64,000 nucleotides of DNA from Mycobacterium kyorinense. GTDB taxonomy: Bacteria > Actinomycetota > Actinomycetes > Mycobacteriales > Mycobacteriaceae. Positions 23,249 to 32,184 of this stretch are shown in pieces. The notes below the pieces were generated by a model that ran no database searches, was not told the DNA's origin, and saw nothing but the letters and a program-made list of their open reading frames with translations. The DNA lies in the NCBI RefSeq assembly GCF_002101735.1, contig NZ_LQPE01000010.1:29899-93898 (forward strand), read 5' to 3'. Each line of letters opens with the position of its first letter. Positions within the stretch are counted from its first letter, which is position 1. The translations under genes and the position numbers were made by a program.

Positions 23249-24469
23249 TCAAATTACTCGTTTGATGATGACCTGCCCGGCGGGCAGGGGGCTGACCTTG
23301 ATGGGCACACCGCTCTGCTGGGCTTCGATGACGCGGCCTTGTCCCGCGTAGATCTGGACATGTTCGGGCACCCCTGGGGCGGAGAAGTTGGAGAAGACTA
23401 GGTCTCCCGGTCGGGCGTCGGCAAGGTCGGTCAAACGTCCGCAGTTGATCTGCTCGTAGGTGGTGCGGGGCAGGATCAGTTGGCCGTTGGTGGCTTGGGC
23501 AACGCTGTATTGGACCAGCCCCGAGCAGTCGAAGCCCCCACCGGTCGGCCCGGCGGCGTTGCCGCCGCCCCAGATGTAGGGCAGGCCCAGCGCCCGGCGG
23601 GCGGCGTTGACGATCTTCTCGCCCTCACTGGCGGGGGGGTCGTCATTGTGGTGGCTGGTCTCGGCGCTGGCGGTGGCCGGCGTGGCTGCTTGCTCGACGG
23701 CTTGCTCGAGTGGCTGAAGCAGCGCGGAAAGGGCGCTCATCGGTGTTGCGCCGCCGATCGGCATCCCACCCGCCGGAAGACTGGGGCTCATCGGCGTCCC
23801 GGCGCCGGTGATGGGGGGCCGTATCGGGTTCGCGGCTAATCCCGTTGGCGCGTTGGGAAGCGATGGTGCGCCGCGGCCGGTCTGGGGCGCGGGTGGGTCG
23901 CTGGCTGCCGGCGGGCGGCGCGGGTCGGGGGCGTCGGGCCGGTCGGGTCTGGGGTGTCGGGGACGCCGGGTGGGATCGTCGTCGGGATCGGGGGTGGCGT
24001 TGGGGTCGTCGATGGTGGGGAGCCCGAGCTGGGCGGTGCGGACGTTGGCGGCGGCTGTCCCGTATCGGGTTGCGGTGTCGTTGACCAGGGCTTGGGTTTC
24101 GGTGATGCGCTGATGGCCCGCCCGGTTGAGTGCTGATTGGCCTTCAGGGGTGTTGGCGAATGGTCCCAGCGCTGCTTTGTCGGATTCCCAGCTGGTTTGG
24201 ATGGCATTGAGGGCGCGGTGTGCGGTGCGGGAGATGTCGGCAGCGGCGGTGAGTTGGTGGTCGGTGTGTGATTGTGCGGTGGTGAGCTGGCCGCGGGTGT
24301 TCCCCAATGTCTGGGTAGTGGCGGTCGCTGTGGTGGCGGCCGGGCCGGTCCAGGTGTGGGGCGTTAGCGGGCCGGTCGGCGGTGGATTCGCTGGTGCGGG
24401 CAGGGCTGGTGTGCCGGTGCCCAACAGGCTTCGTGCCTGGTGGAGGTAGTCGTCGACGAGTTGCCACAT
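23249..24469 (-). CDS. NlpC/P60 peptidoglycan endopeptidase with DUF4226-like N-terminus
   Basis: A 406-residue protein of the transfer region. Residues 1-150 form the helical DUF4226-like module (VDDYLHQARSLLGTG; RALNAIQTSWESDKAALGP), then a Pro/Asp-rich linker, then a C-terminal NlpC/P60 domain. The catalytic Cys is at about 313 (GGFDCSGLVQY) and the His at about 369 (GVPEHVQIY). It would cut peptide stems to let the transfer channel pass the wall. No signal peptide is present, so export must use another route. The ATG at 24469 is 3 bases after the previous stop. The catalytic domain is nearly a copy of that in 30838-32184. Confidence 0.85.
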   Translation of the reverse strand: MWQLVDDYLHQARSLLGTGTPALPAPANPPPTGPLTPHTWTGPAATTATATTQTLGNTRGQLTTAQSHTDHQLTAAADISRTAHRALNAIQTSWESDKAALGPFANTPEGQSALNRAGHQRITETQALVNDTATRYGTAAANVRTAQLGLPTIDDPNATPDPDDDPTRRPRHPRPDRPDAPDPRRPPAASDPPAPQTGRGAPSLPNAPTGLAANPIRPPITGAGTPMSPSLPAGGMPIGGATPMSALSALLQPLEQAVEQAATPATASAETSHHNDDPPASEGEKIVNAARRALGLPYIWGGGNAAGPTGGGFDCSGLVQYSVAQATNGQLILPRTTYEQINCGRLTDLADARPGDLVFSNFSAPGVPEHVQIYAGQGRVIEAQQSGVPIKVSPLPAGQVIIKRVI

Positions 24470-24471
24470 GG

Positions 24472-25710
24472 TTAGTAGGCCGCCGCGGGTGCGTGGGGGT
24501 TGGCTTGCTGGACCTTGGCCGCGAGGTCGATCGCGCTGGGTTGCACTTTGTGCACGTCCATGACGTAGCGGATGGAGGCGGCGATGTTGGCGATGGGGTC
24601 GTAGATGTTGTTGCTCAGGGTCGGCAGGCGGTATTTGCGGAAGTTGTCCGGAGTGAGCTGTGTCAAGCCGCGACTGGAGCCGGCGGGTGCGCCGTCTGGT
24701 TCTTTGGGGCCGCGCGCGTTGCGGTCGATCAGGTTGACGGCGTTGGCGTTGTTGCCGGATTCGCGGTGGATCAGGGTTTGGTAGCCGGTGTGCCAACGTT
24801 CGCGGGCGGCGGGATCGGTGATGCCGAGTGCGTCGAGGGCGGCGTCGATCGCGGCGTCTATCGAGCCGTTGGGGTATACGCGGGTGGCGCGGATGTCGCC
24901 GCCGGAGCCCGGCTGATCAGACGGGCTCGTGTCGACGAGGCCGGCGCCGGGGTGGCTTGCATAACTGGTGAGTCCGGTGAGGCTGCCTATTGCGCCGAGG
25001 GGTGTGGTGGCGGCCGCCGGTAGGGCGCCGGCCATCGGCATCAGCGCTGCTGGTGTGGCCAGTGGTGTCATGGCGGCCGGCATCAGCCCTGCGGCCGCGG
25101 GCGCGAGCGTGGCAGGGCCAAGGCCACCGGTGGTGGACGGGGCGCCGGCGGGCATTGCGGCAGTAGGTGGGATGGGTTGGTCGCGTGGGGCAGGGGGAGT
25201 GGCGGCTGCGGTGTCAGTTGAAGGGTCGTGGCCGTTGTGGGTTTCGTTGAGGTGCTCGGCGAGGTCGGTGGTGAGCGCGCGTAGTGCGTCGGCGGCTTGG
25301 TCGTATCTGGCGGCGGTGGTGAAAATGAGGTTCATCGCCTCGGTGATGCGTTGTTGTCCGCTGGCCAGTAGGGCGGCGTCGCGCAGCGGGCCCGGTGTTG
25401 TCGCGGCGGCGGCTTTGGTGTGGTTCCAGTCGGCGGCGATCGCGTCGAGCTGCTGTTGGGCTTCGGCGCTGATTCGGGCAGCGGTCGCTGTGATGTCGGC
25501 GCTGTTGTGGGCGGTGCTGTACAGGTGGGTGCGGGCCTTCTGTAGCGCTGCGCTGGCGGTGGCGGCGGTGGCGTTGGCGTTGCCGGTCCAGTCGGGGTGG
25601 GGCAGTGTGGCTGTGCTGGCCCCGGGCGGGGTCGCTGTGGGCGGGTCTGATTCTCCCAAGATTTGGCGCGCGGCCTGCAGATAGGCGTCGACGACCTGCT
25701 CAACCGACAT
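24472..25710 (-). CDS. Lytic transglycosylase (SLT) with DUF4226-like N-terminus
   Basis: A 412-residue protein. The N-terminal helical module (VEQVVDAYLQAARQILGES) parallels its neighbour. The C-terminal domain is a lysozyme-like transglycosylase with the catalytic Glu at about 315 in LIHRESGNN and the typical SSRGLTQLTPDNFRKY segment. It would cleave glycan strands, complementing the peptidase encoded next. It overlaps the preceding gene by 11 bases and ends 3 bases before the next start. There is no signal peptide. Confidence 0.85.
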   Translation of the reverse strand: MSVEQVVDAYLQAARQILGESDPPTATPPGASTATLPHPDWTGNANATAATASAALQKARTHLYSTAHNSADITATAARISAEAQQQLDAIAADWNHTKAAAATTPGPLRDAALLASGQQRITEAMNLIFTTAARYDQAADALRALTTDLAEHLNETHNGHDPSTDTAAATPPAPRDQPIPPTAAMPAGAPSTTGGLGPATLAPAAAGLMPAAMTPLATPAALMPMAGALPAAATTPLGAIGSLTGLTSYASHPGAGLVDTSPSDQPGSGGDIRATRVYPNGSIDAAIDAALDALGITDPAARERWHTGYQTLIHRESGNNANAVNLIDRNARGPKEPDGAPAGSSRGLTQLTPDNFRKYRLPTLSNNIYDPIANIAASIRYVMDVHKVQPSAIDLAAKVQQANPHAPAAAY

Positions 25711-27061
25711 GTTCGGTGGGTCGTGGGGGCAGGCCGAACCCCGGTGAGACCGCTGGAGTGTCGGTGGCTGTGTTCGGCGGGGGGCTTGCGAGGGTTGTGG
25801 CGCGGTCGTGTTCTGGCGGCGCGGCCGGCGGGGGCGGGCTGGACGTTGACGGGGTGTCGGCGGGTTCGGTGGGGCGGTAGAAGCCGTTGAAGCCGGGCAT
25901 GTCGTTGATTACGCCCAGGGGCTGCAGTTTGCCGTCGGGGCCGATGAGTTGGCCGTTGCCGGCGACGATTGCGGTGTGGTCGTCGAAGACGGCGATGTCG
26001 CCGGGTTGCAGGTCGGCGGGGTCGATTTTGCGGCCGGGGTCGGCGCCGTCGGTGGGGATGTCGACGCCGGTGCCTGCGTAGGCGGTGGTGGCGACGTCGC
26101 CTTTGCCGGCGGGCTGGTTGATGGCGGTGCGCACCGCCTTGGCGGCGGCGGGATTGGGGGCGGTGACCACTTGCCCAGAGGGCAGGGTGATGTCCTTGGA
26201 TTCCGGTGCCGGGGCCGGCGGCGGCGCTGGGGTGTTGCTCGGTTGCGCAGCGGTGCCCGGGGTTGCGGGTGCTGCTGGCGGCGTCGATGCGGGTTGGGTG
26301 GACGGGGCGGTGGACGGGGCGGCGGGCGGTGTCGCCTGGTCGGCGGGTGTGGTCAACTTCGGCGGCGCGAGCGGATCCTTGTCGGTCGCGGTGACCTTGG
26401 GGGGTTTCAACTCGTCTGCCGGGTGCGCTGTCACCGCCGGGCCGCCCAGCGGGGACAGTCCTGGTGCGCCGAGACCGCCCAGCCCGCCGAGTGCGGGCAT
26501 GCCCATCCCGGGCATCCCCATTCCGGGCATGCCCATCCCGAGCGGCGACATGCCCATGTTGCGCAGCGCGTCAGCGATGCCGTTGGCGTTGTTGGCCTTG
26601 TCTTGCACGTTTTTGGTCAGGGCGTCGATCTGCTGTTGCATCGCCGCGAGACGACCGGATTCGGCTTCCGGGGTCGAGCCCTGTGGGGCGAGCGCGCCGC
26701 CGAGATCGGATCCGTTGCGCAGGATGCGGTCGTTGGTGCGGCGGCCGTCATCGGAATTGGCGCCTGATTGGTCGCTGGCATGGGTGGCGGCGTCGTGCAG
26801 CTCTTTGAGCTCCTGCTGCATCTTGTTGATGGTGTCGTTGAGTTTGTCGATTGCGTCCTGAGTAGGGCCGCTTCCGCCGGTCTGCGGCGCCGGCCCGGGC
26901 GGCGGGGGCGGAGCCGGCAGGTTGGGGTGCTCACCGGTGCCGAACAACTCGTGACCGCCGTGGCTGAAGCGTTTGAATTCCTCGATCAGAACACTTCCCA
27001 GGGGGCCGAGAAACAGGTTTCCGATCCACGAGGGAAAGAGCATGTCGGTGACAAACGACAC
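25700..27061 (-). CDS. Pro/Ala-rich protein with NlpC/P60-like domain lacking the catalytic cysteine
   Basis: A 453-residue protein: a hydrophobic N-terminus (SFVTDMLFPSWIGNLFLGPLGSVLIEEF), a coiled coil at about 70-160, a Met/Gly repeat (GMGMPGMGMPGMGMPALGG), a Pro/Ala linker and a C-terminal domain. In that domain DLQPGDIAVFDDHTAIVAGNGQLIG keeps the NlpC His strand, but the Cys position reads DVATTAYAGTG. It is probably a non-enzymatic relative that binds wall material or the other hydrolases. First gene of a three-gene operon behind a conserved promoter motif. A truncated copy of its end occurs at 43057. Confidence 0.65.
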   Translation of the reverse strand: MSFVTDMLFPSWIGNLFLGPLGSVLIEEFKRFSHGGHELFGTGEHPNLPAPPPPPGPAPQTGGSGPTQDAIDKLNDTINKMQQELKELHDAATHASDQSGANSDDGRRTNDRILRNGSDLGGALAPQGSTPEAESGRLAAMQQQIDALTKNVQDKANNANGIADALRNMGMSPLGMGMPGMGMPGMGMPALGGLGGLGAPGLSPLGGPAVTAHPADELKPPKVTATDKDPLAPPKLTTPADQATPPAAPSTAPSTQPASTPPAAPATPGTAAQPSNTPAPPPAPAPESKDITLPSGQVVTAPNPAAAKAVRTAINQPAGKGDVATTAYAGTGVDIPTDGADPGRKIDPADLQPGDIAVFDDHTAIVAGNGQLIGPDGKLQPLGVINDMPGFNGFYRPTEPADTPSTSSPPPPAAPPEHDRATTLASPPPNTATDTPAVSPGFGLPPRPTEHVG

Positions 27062-27364
27062 GTGCGGGAGCCTTCCTTGTCGACGCCGGCATTGCGGCGG
27101 TTCTGACTCAAGACGCTATGGCGGTTAGCTGCATGTTCTCAAGAGGACTCTCAACTGGCCGCGGTCTGTTTGGAGGGTTTGCCGGTGTAGCAGACCAGGG
27201 TGCGTGTTATAACGAGGTCGATGCGCCTTGCCGGTCGTGATTGGTGATCGTGTTTGCCGGGCGCGGCCCGCGCAGTGCGAGCGTTCCGATGATCGTCGGG
27301 TCGCTGCGGCGGTGGTTCAGTGGTGTCGCGCACGACGGCGTGTGACTCGTCGAGCCGGGCATCC
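27062..27364. other. Intergenic region before the hydrolase operon
   Basis: 303 bases without a convincing gene. It holds the promoter at 27113-27149. A 60-codon minus-strand frame (27151-27333) overlaps it but has no support. Confidence 0.5.
27113..27149 (-). promoter_or_regulatory. Transfer-operon promoter with CCTCTTGAGAAC motif (hydrolase operon)
   Basis: On the minus strand AGTCCTCTTGAGAACA (27134-27149) is followed 18 bases after TTGAGA by TAGCGT, a good mycobacterial TANNNT -10 element. The 16-base sequence is identical to the one at 29875-29890. It lies about 75 bases upstream of the ATG at 27061. Confidence 0.6.
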
Positions 27365-29620
27365 TCACGAGGAGCTGCGTTGCACCGTGACCTGGTTGCT
27401 GGCGTGAAGCGTCGATAGGCGCAGCCTGCTGTCTTCGTCGTCTTGCCACATGACGGTGACGACTCCGTGTTGGTCGACGTCTATACCGTCGACTTCGCCG
27501 GTGCGGCCGTCGAAGGACACGACGTCTTTGGGTTGCAGTTCGGCGGCGGACACGACCAAGTCCTCGGCGGGCCGAGCATCGGCGTCTTGGTCGAACCCCA
27601 GCCGGGAGTCGCCCTCGAAGTGGGTGATCTTGCGTACGACCAAGGTCGGGTCGAGGTCTGGTCGCTGCGAGAGCGGGAACCACGGCGCGTTCGCGATGTC
27701 GTTCCAGGTGGCGGCGCCGAGATTCGCAGGTAGTTCGGGCACGTAGCGGGGTACGAGCGTCACGGGCGGGCGCAGTTTGGCTATCACGGCCGCTTCCTCG
27801 GGGACGGTGCTGTCGGCGGGCGGGGTGAAAAAGTACTGGGTTTCGCGGGGTTCTTGGTGGATGCCGGTCGACATGCCGCGGCCTTTGATGCGGGGCACGA
27901 AGCGGCCGGTGTAGCTGTCGTCGAACAGCATTTCGGCGGCGATGCGCGAGATCGGGCCGACGGAAACCCGGTTGCCGAAGTTGTCGCGGGATTCGGTGTC
28001 GATCAGGTCGTGGTCGGGGCGCTGCATGCACATGACGAGATGGACACGCGCGGTGCGGCTTAGCCGGGCCATTTCGTTGATTTCGGTGAGGGTAGGGCAT
28101 TCTTTCGGCCCGTTTTTGGGTTTGAGCCCGTTGTTCCACAGGCGCTCCAAAACGACTTTGAACTGCGCCGCCTCGTCGACGATGACCAGGTAGGGCAGGT
28201 TGTCGTCCCACTGAGTTTGATCCCATCGCGCGCGGGCGTTTCGGTCGTCTTGCAGCTTGTACATGCGGTGGATGGTGGCGATGGATTCGTACGGGTCGCT
28301 GCTGATGATGTGCACGTTGGGCCAACCGACAAAGTCGGAGAAGGAGCCACCTTTGAAGTCGACGAGGACGATCGCCCAGCCGCGCAGCGCGGCCATCATG
28401 ATGAGGGTCCGCAGGTATACGGTTTTGCCTGCGCCTGTTTTTCCGCCGACAAGGGTGTGCGGGGAATCCAGCGGATCCCATTCCTGCACGCCGAGGTCTA
28501 AGTCCACTCCGTAGGCGAAACGGGTTTGGCGGTATTGGCCGACAGCTTCGGCGATTGATCGCACGGCGGGAACTGGGGTGGGGTAGATGACGCGGTCGAG
28601 TTCTGGTTTGGGCATGAAGACGACTTCTGATGCTTGCGTCTTCCACTCGACGCGCCAGTTGCCGCCGATGAGTTCGGTGAGGGTTTGCACGGCGAGGCGT
28701 TTGCGGAATTCGCCGGTCAGCTTCTTGGCGATACTGTGTTTGATCGTGAAACCGCTGGTCAGATCGCCCGTTACCGTTGCTGTGGCCTCGAAGACCTCGC
28801 GGACTTTCTTGGTCAGTTCGGCGTGGTCTTCGTCGATCTGTTCTGGCACGAAATGATCTGCGGTGAAGCGTAAGCCTGAAGGGTCGGGGCTTACCCGGTA
28901 GTGGGCGCCGCAGTGTGCGCGCAGCGTCTTGCGGATGGTGGTTGCTAAGTCGGGGCGGCGGGCCGCCGGCCCGGTGGTGTCGTCGAGATCCACGGGGTGG
29001 TGATCGATCGAGGGGTTGCTGAATGTGGGGCGTTTGGCGCGGATGGTCAATTGTTCGGGCACCGCTGACTTGGGTTGCCACCTGGTGGCCGGAATCACGA
29101 GCGGGGTTGGTTGCTGGTGTCCGAGGGGGCCGTAGAGGGCTTGGATGAGGGTGCTGCGGGTCTTGGTGCGGGTGGCGCGCAGACGGTAGCGGTCGACGGT
29201 CAAGCTGGTCGCGGCGATCGCTGCCGCGCTGGCCAGGCCGATGGCCGGGATCAGGGGTGCGTGCAGCCGCCCGTTGATGACGGCGAACGCGGTGGTGAAG
29301 GTGGCTCCGGCGGTGGCGATGGTCGCCGAGGCGACGGGGAATCGCAGCGTCCAGGTGTCGGGCTCGGTTTCGGAGGCCACTTTGGGGTGGGTGGCCCACC
29401 ACAGGTGGGCTGATGCGGCGATGGTGATGGTTGTCGAGATGGCCAGCGCAAGGGTGGTATTGGTGCGCAAAGCGGCGAGGATGCCGTGGTGGTTGGTGAT
29501 GTAGCGGTAGCCCAGCCAGGCGCCTGCGGCGACGAGCGCCAGTACTGCCAGCACGGCTTCTGTGGGGTCTTTGTCAGAGGTGGCGCGTGCCGATGGGGAT
29601 GGGTTGGAGCTGGCTTTCAT
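27365..29620 (-). CDS. FtsK/TcpA-type conjugative coupling ATPase
   Basis: A 751-residue membrane ATPase that would feed DNA or protein into the transfer channel. N-terminal hydrophobic helices occur at about 25-50, 60-80 and 105-145. Walker A is GGKTGAGKT near residue 388, and Walker B is YLVIVDEAAQ near 477. HLVMCMQRPDHDLID is the typical FtsK/HerA sensor region. A C-terminal beta-rich part (KDVVSFDGRTGEVDGIDV) follows. The ATG at 29620 overlaps the stop of the small gene before it. It resembles TcpA-like coupling proteins of Gram-positive elements more than VirD4. Confidence 0.85.
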   Translation of the reverse strand: MKASSNPSPSARATSDKDPTEAVLAVLALVAAGAWLGYRYITNHHGILAALRTNTTLALAISTTITIAASAHLWWATHPKVASETEPDTWTLRFPVASATIATAGATFTTAFAVINGRLHAPLIPAIGLASAAAIAATSLTVDRYRLRATRTKTRSTLIQALYGPLGHQQPTPLVIPATRWQPKSAVPEQLTIRAKRPTFSNPSIDHHPVDLDDTTGPAARRPDLATTIRKTLRAHCGAHYRVSPDPSGLRFTADHFVPEQIDEDHAELTKKVREVFEATATVTGDLTSGFTIKHSIAKKLTGEFRKRLAVQTLTELIGGNWRVEWKTQASEVVFMPKPELDRVIYPTPVPAVRSIAEAVGQYRQTRFAYGVDLDLGVQEWDPLDSPHTLVGGKTGAGKTVYLRTLIMMAALRGWAIVLVDFKGGSFSDFVGWPNVHIISSDPYESIATIHRMYKLQDDRNARARWDQTQWDDNLPYLVIVDEAAQFKVVLERLWNNGLKPKNGPKECPTLTEINEMARLSRTARVHLVMCMQRPDHDLIDTESRDNFGNRVSVGPISRIAAEMLFDDSYTGRFVPRIKGRGMSTGIHQEPRETQYFFTPPADSTVPEEAAVIAKLRPPVTLVPRYVPELPANLGAATWNDIANAPWFPLSQRPDLDPTLVVRKITHFEGDSRLGFDQDADARPAEDLVVSAAELQPKDVVSFDGRTGEVDGIDVDQHGVVTVMWQDDEDSRLRLSTLHASNQVTVQRSSS

Positions 29621-29847
29621 CGCGGGTCCAGACTCCATCGGCTGGCTTTGGTTGCGCGATCCCAGGTGACCACATATTCCGGTGCGCTCGGGTGGCGCAG
29701 CCGGTCGACGATTTTGGTGGGAAGTTGGTTGGCGGGGATCTGGAAGCCGACCTCGAGGGCGGTGGCCGTGTGCCGGCGGCGCAGGAGTGCGGCAGCCGTC
29801 AGGGTGGCGGTTAGCGCGGTCAGCCCCGCGAGCAGAACGGTTTTCAC
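29617..29847 (-). CDS. Small single-pass membrane protein of the coupling operon
   Basis: A 76-residue protein with an N-terminal membrane helix (VKTVLLAGLTALTATLTAAALL) and a basic cytoplasmic part (VDRLRHPSAPEYVVTWDRATKASRW). The GTG at 29847 is used because it sits 6 bases after the predicted -10 element, giving a leaderless message; the longer frame would run through the promoter. It overlaps the ATPase start by ATGA and may be its membrane partner. Confidence 0.6.
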   Translation of the reverse strand: MKTVLLAGLTALTATLTAAALLRRRHTATALEVGFQIPANQLPTKIVDRLRHPSAPEYVVTWDRATKASRWSLDPR

Positions 29848-29853
29848 CTTTGC

Positions 29854-29890
29854 AACTTTTGGTTGTGGCCCGGGTGTTCTCAAGAGGACT
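29854..29890 (-). promoter_or_regulatory. Transfer-operon promoter with CCTCTTGAGAAC motif (coupling operon)
   Basis: AGTCCTCTTGAGAACA (minus strand, 29875-29890) is followed after 18 bases by AAAGTT, and 6 bases later by the GTG start. The 16-mer is identical to that at 27134-27149. Confidence 0.55.
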
Positions 29891-29997
29891 TCAGGGGCGT
29901 TGAGCGGGGCCGGGGCTAGTAAGGTGGACGCAGGCTGGCTTTGTGTTGTGCTGTAGCGCAATGCGTTTCGAATCGTGACTCAGCGCCGGGTTGGTGG

Positions 29998-30807
29998 TCA
30001 AAGGGCGTGTTCGGTGAGTTGCTCGAAGAGCATCTGCACCCCGGTGGCCAGCCGGTGGGGGGCGCCTTCGGCGTAGGTGATCCAGACGCGTTGGTCTGGG
30101 CCTGTGTGTGGCCAGGCGATGATGCGGCCTTGCGGGGTGTCTAGCACGGTGACGGCGGTCTTGCCGCGTCGGGTGGTGCCGTTGTGGCGGCGGGCCGCGG
30201 TCAGTTCGGTGGCCACTTCGGGGTGGGAGGCGGTGTTGAGGATCTGTGCGTCGTGTTCGGGGATCCCGTAATCGATCAGCAGGTCGGTGATGGTTTGTGG
30301 GGGGTGGGTGGCGAGCTGGTTGACGTCGTCTGCGGAGAGTTGGACCGGTGCCGATAGCGGTGCTGGTGGTGCGGTGCCGAGCTGGGTGTCGAGGACCTTG
30401 GTGGCGGCGTCGGGCCAGTCGGCGGCGGGCACGGGTTGGGCCAGGACGAGGTCGCGGGTGCGGGCGGCGTAGACGAAACGGTTGTCGTGGCGGCCGATCG
30501 CGATCCGCAGCATGGTGTCGGGGATATTCAGCGGGGTGATCCGTACGGCGAGTGTTTCGTCGGCGCGGGCCAGGTCGCGCAGGAGGTTGGCGACTTCGGG
30601 CAGCGCGCCGGTGGGGGTGAGGATGCCGCGTTCGGTGAGGCGCTCGTGTTGCAGGGTGTTCCAGCGTGGGCCGAGTTCGGGGCTGGTTATCGGGGTGTAG
30701 AGGGCGAGCACGTCGGGCAGGGGTCCGCCGAGGTCGATGTGGTCGATGAGGTAGGCGGCCTCGTCGACGCTGATTTCGAAGCCGTAGTAGTGCTCGTCCG
30801 CGGTCAT
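29998..30807 (-). CDS. espG: EspG-family type VII secretion chaperone
   Basis: A 269-residue protein of the EspG fold, which binds PE/PPE-type substrates in the cytosol and delivers them to an ESX system. Recognised by its overall pattern: an N-terminal strand-rich part (FEISVDEAAYLIDHIDLGG), the middle RLTERGILTPTGALPEVANLLRDLARADETLAVRI, and the C-terminal GRIIAWPHTGPDQRVWITYAEGAPHRLATGVQMLFEQL. It is the last gene of the type IV secretion operon. No EsxAB, PE/PPE or Ecc gene is in the window. It links the transfer system with type VII secretion. Confidence 0.8.
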   Translation of the reverse strand: MTADEHYYGFEISVDEAAYLIDHIDLGGPLPDVLALYTPITSPELGPRWNTLQHERLTERGILTPTGALPEVANLLRDLARADETLAVRITPLNIPDTMLRIAIGRHDNRFVYAARTRDLVLAQPVPAADWPDAATKVLDTQLGTAPPAPLSAPVQLSADDVNQLATHPPQTITDLLIDYGIPEHDAQILNTASHPEVATELTAARRHNGTTRRGKTAVTVLDTPQGRIIAWPHTGPDQRVWITYAEGAPHRLATGVQMLFEQLTEHAL

Positions 30808-30837
30808 GGGTTTGTCCTTGTGGGTGTGCCGGCGCGG

Positions 30838-32184
30838 TTAGAGGACGCGGCGGGCCTGGGCGCCGGATGGGAGGGGGCTGATCTGCACGGGTTGGCCCTG
30901 CTGGGGCGCCTCGATGACTTGGCCGCCGCCGATGTAGAGCTGGACATGTTCGGGCACGCCGGGTGCGGAGAAGTTGGAGAAGACCAGGTCGCCGGGTTGC
31001 AGGGCGCCGAGTGGGACGGCGGTGCCGCAGCGGATTTGGTCGTAGGTGGTGCGGGGCAACATGACTCGTCCGCCGGTGGCGCGGGCGATGGCGTATTGGG
31101 TGAGGCCGCTGCAGTCGAACCCGCCGTTGGTGGGGCCGAGTGCTCCGCCGCCGCCCCAGACGTAGGGCAGGCCGAGCGCGGAGCGGGCCGCGGCGACGGC
31201 GTCGGCGCCGGCGCCGGATCCGGTGAAGCCGGACTGGTTGATGTCGCCGCCGGCGGAGAGGTATTGGGCGATGAGGTCGCGCACGAACTGGGCGTCGGTG
31301 AGTTTGTCGCGGGCGGCGGAGCTGACGACGTTGCCGGCCTGGTCAAGGGCGTGGCGCATGGCGGCCAGGACCGCGGCTTGGGCTTCGGGGGTGTCACCTT
31401 GGACGGCGGCCGACATGAGGGCGGTTTCGACGTCGTCGATGATGGCTTGCATCTTTGCGCGGTCGGCGTCGGTTTTGGCTGAGGAGAGTCCGAGGACCTC
31501 GCCGAGGCGGTGTTCGACGTCGCGCAGGGCGGCCGCGCGGCGGGCCATGGCGTCGGTGGTGGCGCGGGCCTGGTCGCTGGCTTGCCCGTTTCCGGCCAGG
31601 CCGGAGAGGGGACCGGTGAGGCTGTCGGGCCCGGTGCCGAAGCGTGAGGTGGGGGTGCCTGGGGGTGCTGTGGTGCCCAGTTGGGAAGCCAGCGCGGCGA
31701 GTTGGGGCAGGATCGCGCCGAGGAGGCCGGGTATGAGTTGGCCGGCGCCCTGCAAGGCGGCGGCCGGCACACCGAGTGCGGTGGCGAGCAGGGGGGCGGC
31801 TAGTTGGGGGCCCAGGGCGGCCAGGCTTGAGAGGTCCGGGGCGTTGGGGTGCCCGGGTGCGGCGCTCTCGGAGCGCTCAGCCGTGCTAGAAGGGTCCGGC
31901 TTGGTGGTTGGGTCGGTCTTCCCAGAGCCGTCCGGTGGGGTGGCGGGTTTGGTGGCCGGCTGGGACGCGGTGCTATTGGGCGCCGGCGGCGACGCAGTTG
32001 CACCGGAAGGAGGGGTGGCCGGGGTGGCTGTGGAGTTGGGGGTCAGTCCGCCGGGCAGCGGGGGCACCCGCAGGGGGACGGCTCCGTTGGGTGTGGGTCG
32101 CGCCGGGGCGGGGCCGCCCTTGTGGGGGTCGCCGGCGCCGTCGTCGGTGGCGGTGTCGGTGTGTTCTGTGGCCAGCTCGGTCAT
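30838..32184 (-). CDS. NlpC/P60 endopeptidase of the type IV secretion operon
   Basis: A 448-residue protein: a Pro/Ala/Thr-rich N-terminus, an Ala/Leu-rich stretch at about 110-160, a helical region with DVEHRLGEVLGLSSAKTDADRAKMQAIIDDVETALM, and a C-terminal NlpC/P60 domain. The catalytic Cys is near 355 (GGFDCSGLTQY) and the His near 409 (GVPEHVQLY). The domain closely matches that of 23249-24469, including the FSNFSAPGVPEHVQ segment. The start overlaps the previous stop by ATGA. No classical signal peptide is visible. Probably opens peptidoglycan for the channel. Confidence 0.85.
   Translation of the reverse strand: MTELATEHTDTATDDGAGDPHKGGPAPARPTPNGAVPLRVPPLPGGLTPNSTATPATPPSGATASPPAPNSTASQPATKPATPPDGSGKTDPTTKPDPSSTAERSESAAPGHPNAPDLSSLAALGPQLAAPLLATALGVPAAALQGAGQLIPGLLGAILPQLAALASQLGTTAPPGTPTSRFGTGPDSLTGPLSGLAGNGQASDQARATTDAMARRAAALRDVEHRLGEVLGLSSAKTDADRAKMQAIIDDVETALMSAAVQGDTPEAQAAVLAAMRHALDQAGNVVSSAARDKLTDAQFVRDLIAQYLSAGGDINQSGFTGSGAGADAVAAARSALGLPYVWGGGGALGPTNGGFDCSGLTQYAIARATGGRVMLPRTTYDQIRCGTAVPLGALQPGDLVFSNFSAPGVPEHVQLYIGGGQVIEAPQQGQPVQISPLPSGAQARRVL

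Noticed and set aside
27207..29402. 731-codon minus-strand open frame
   Set aside because: It overlaps the coupling ATPase in another frame, is Arg/Pro/His-rich throughout and shows no domain; it is a GC-rich shadow of the real gene.
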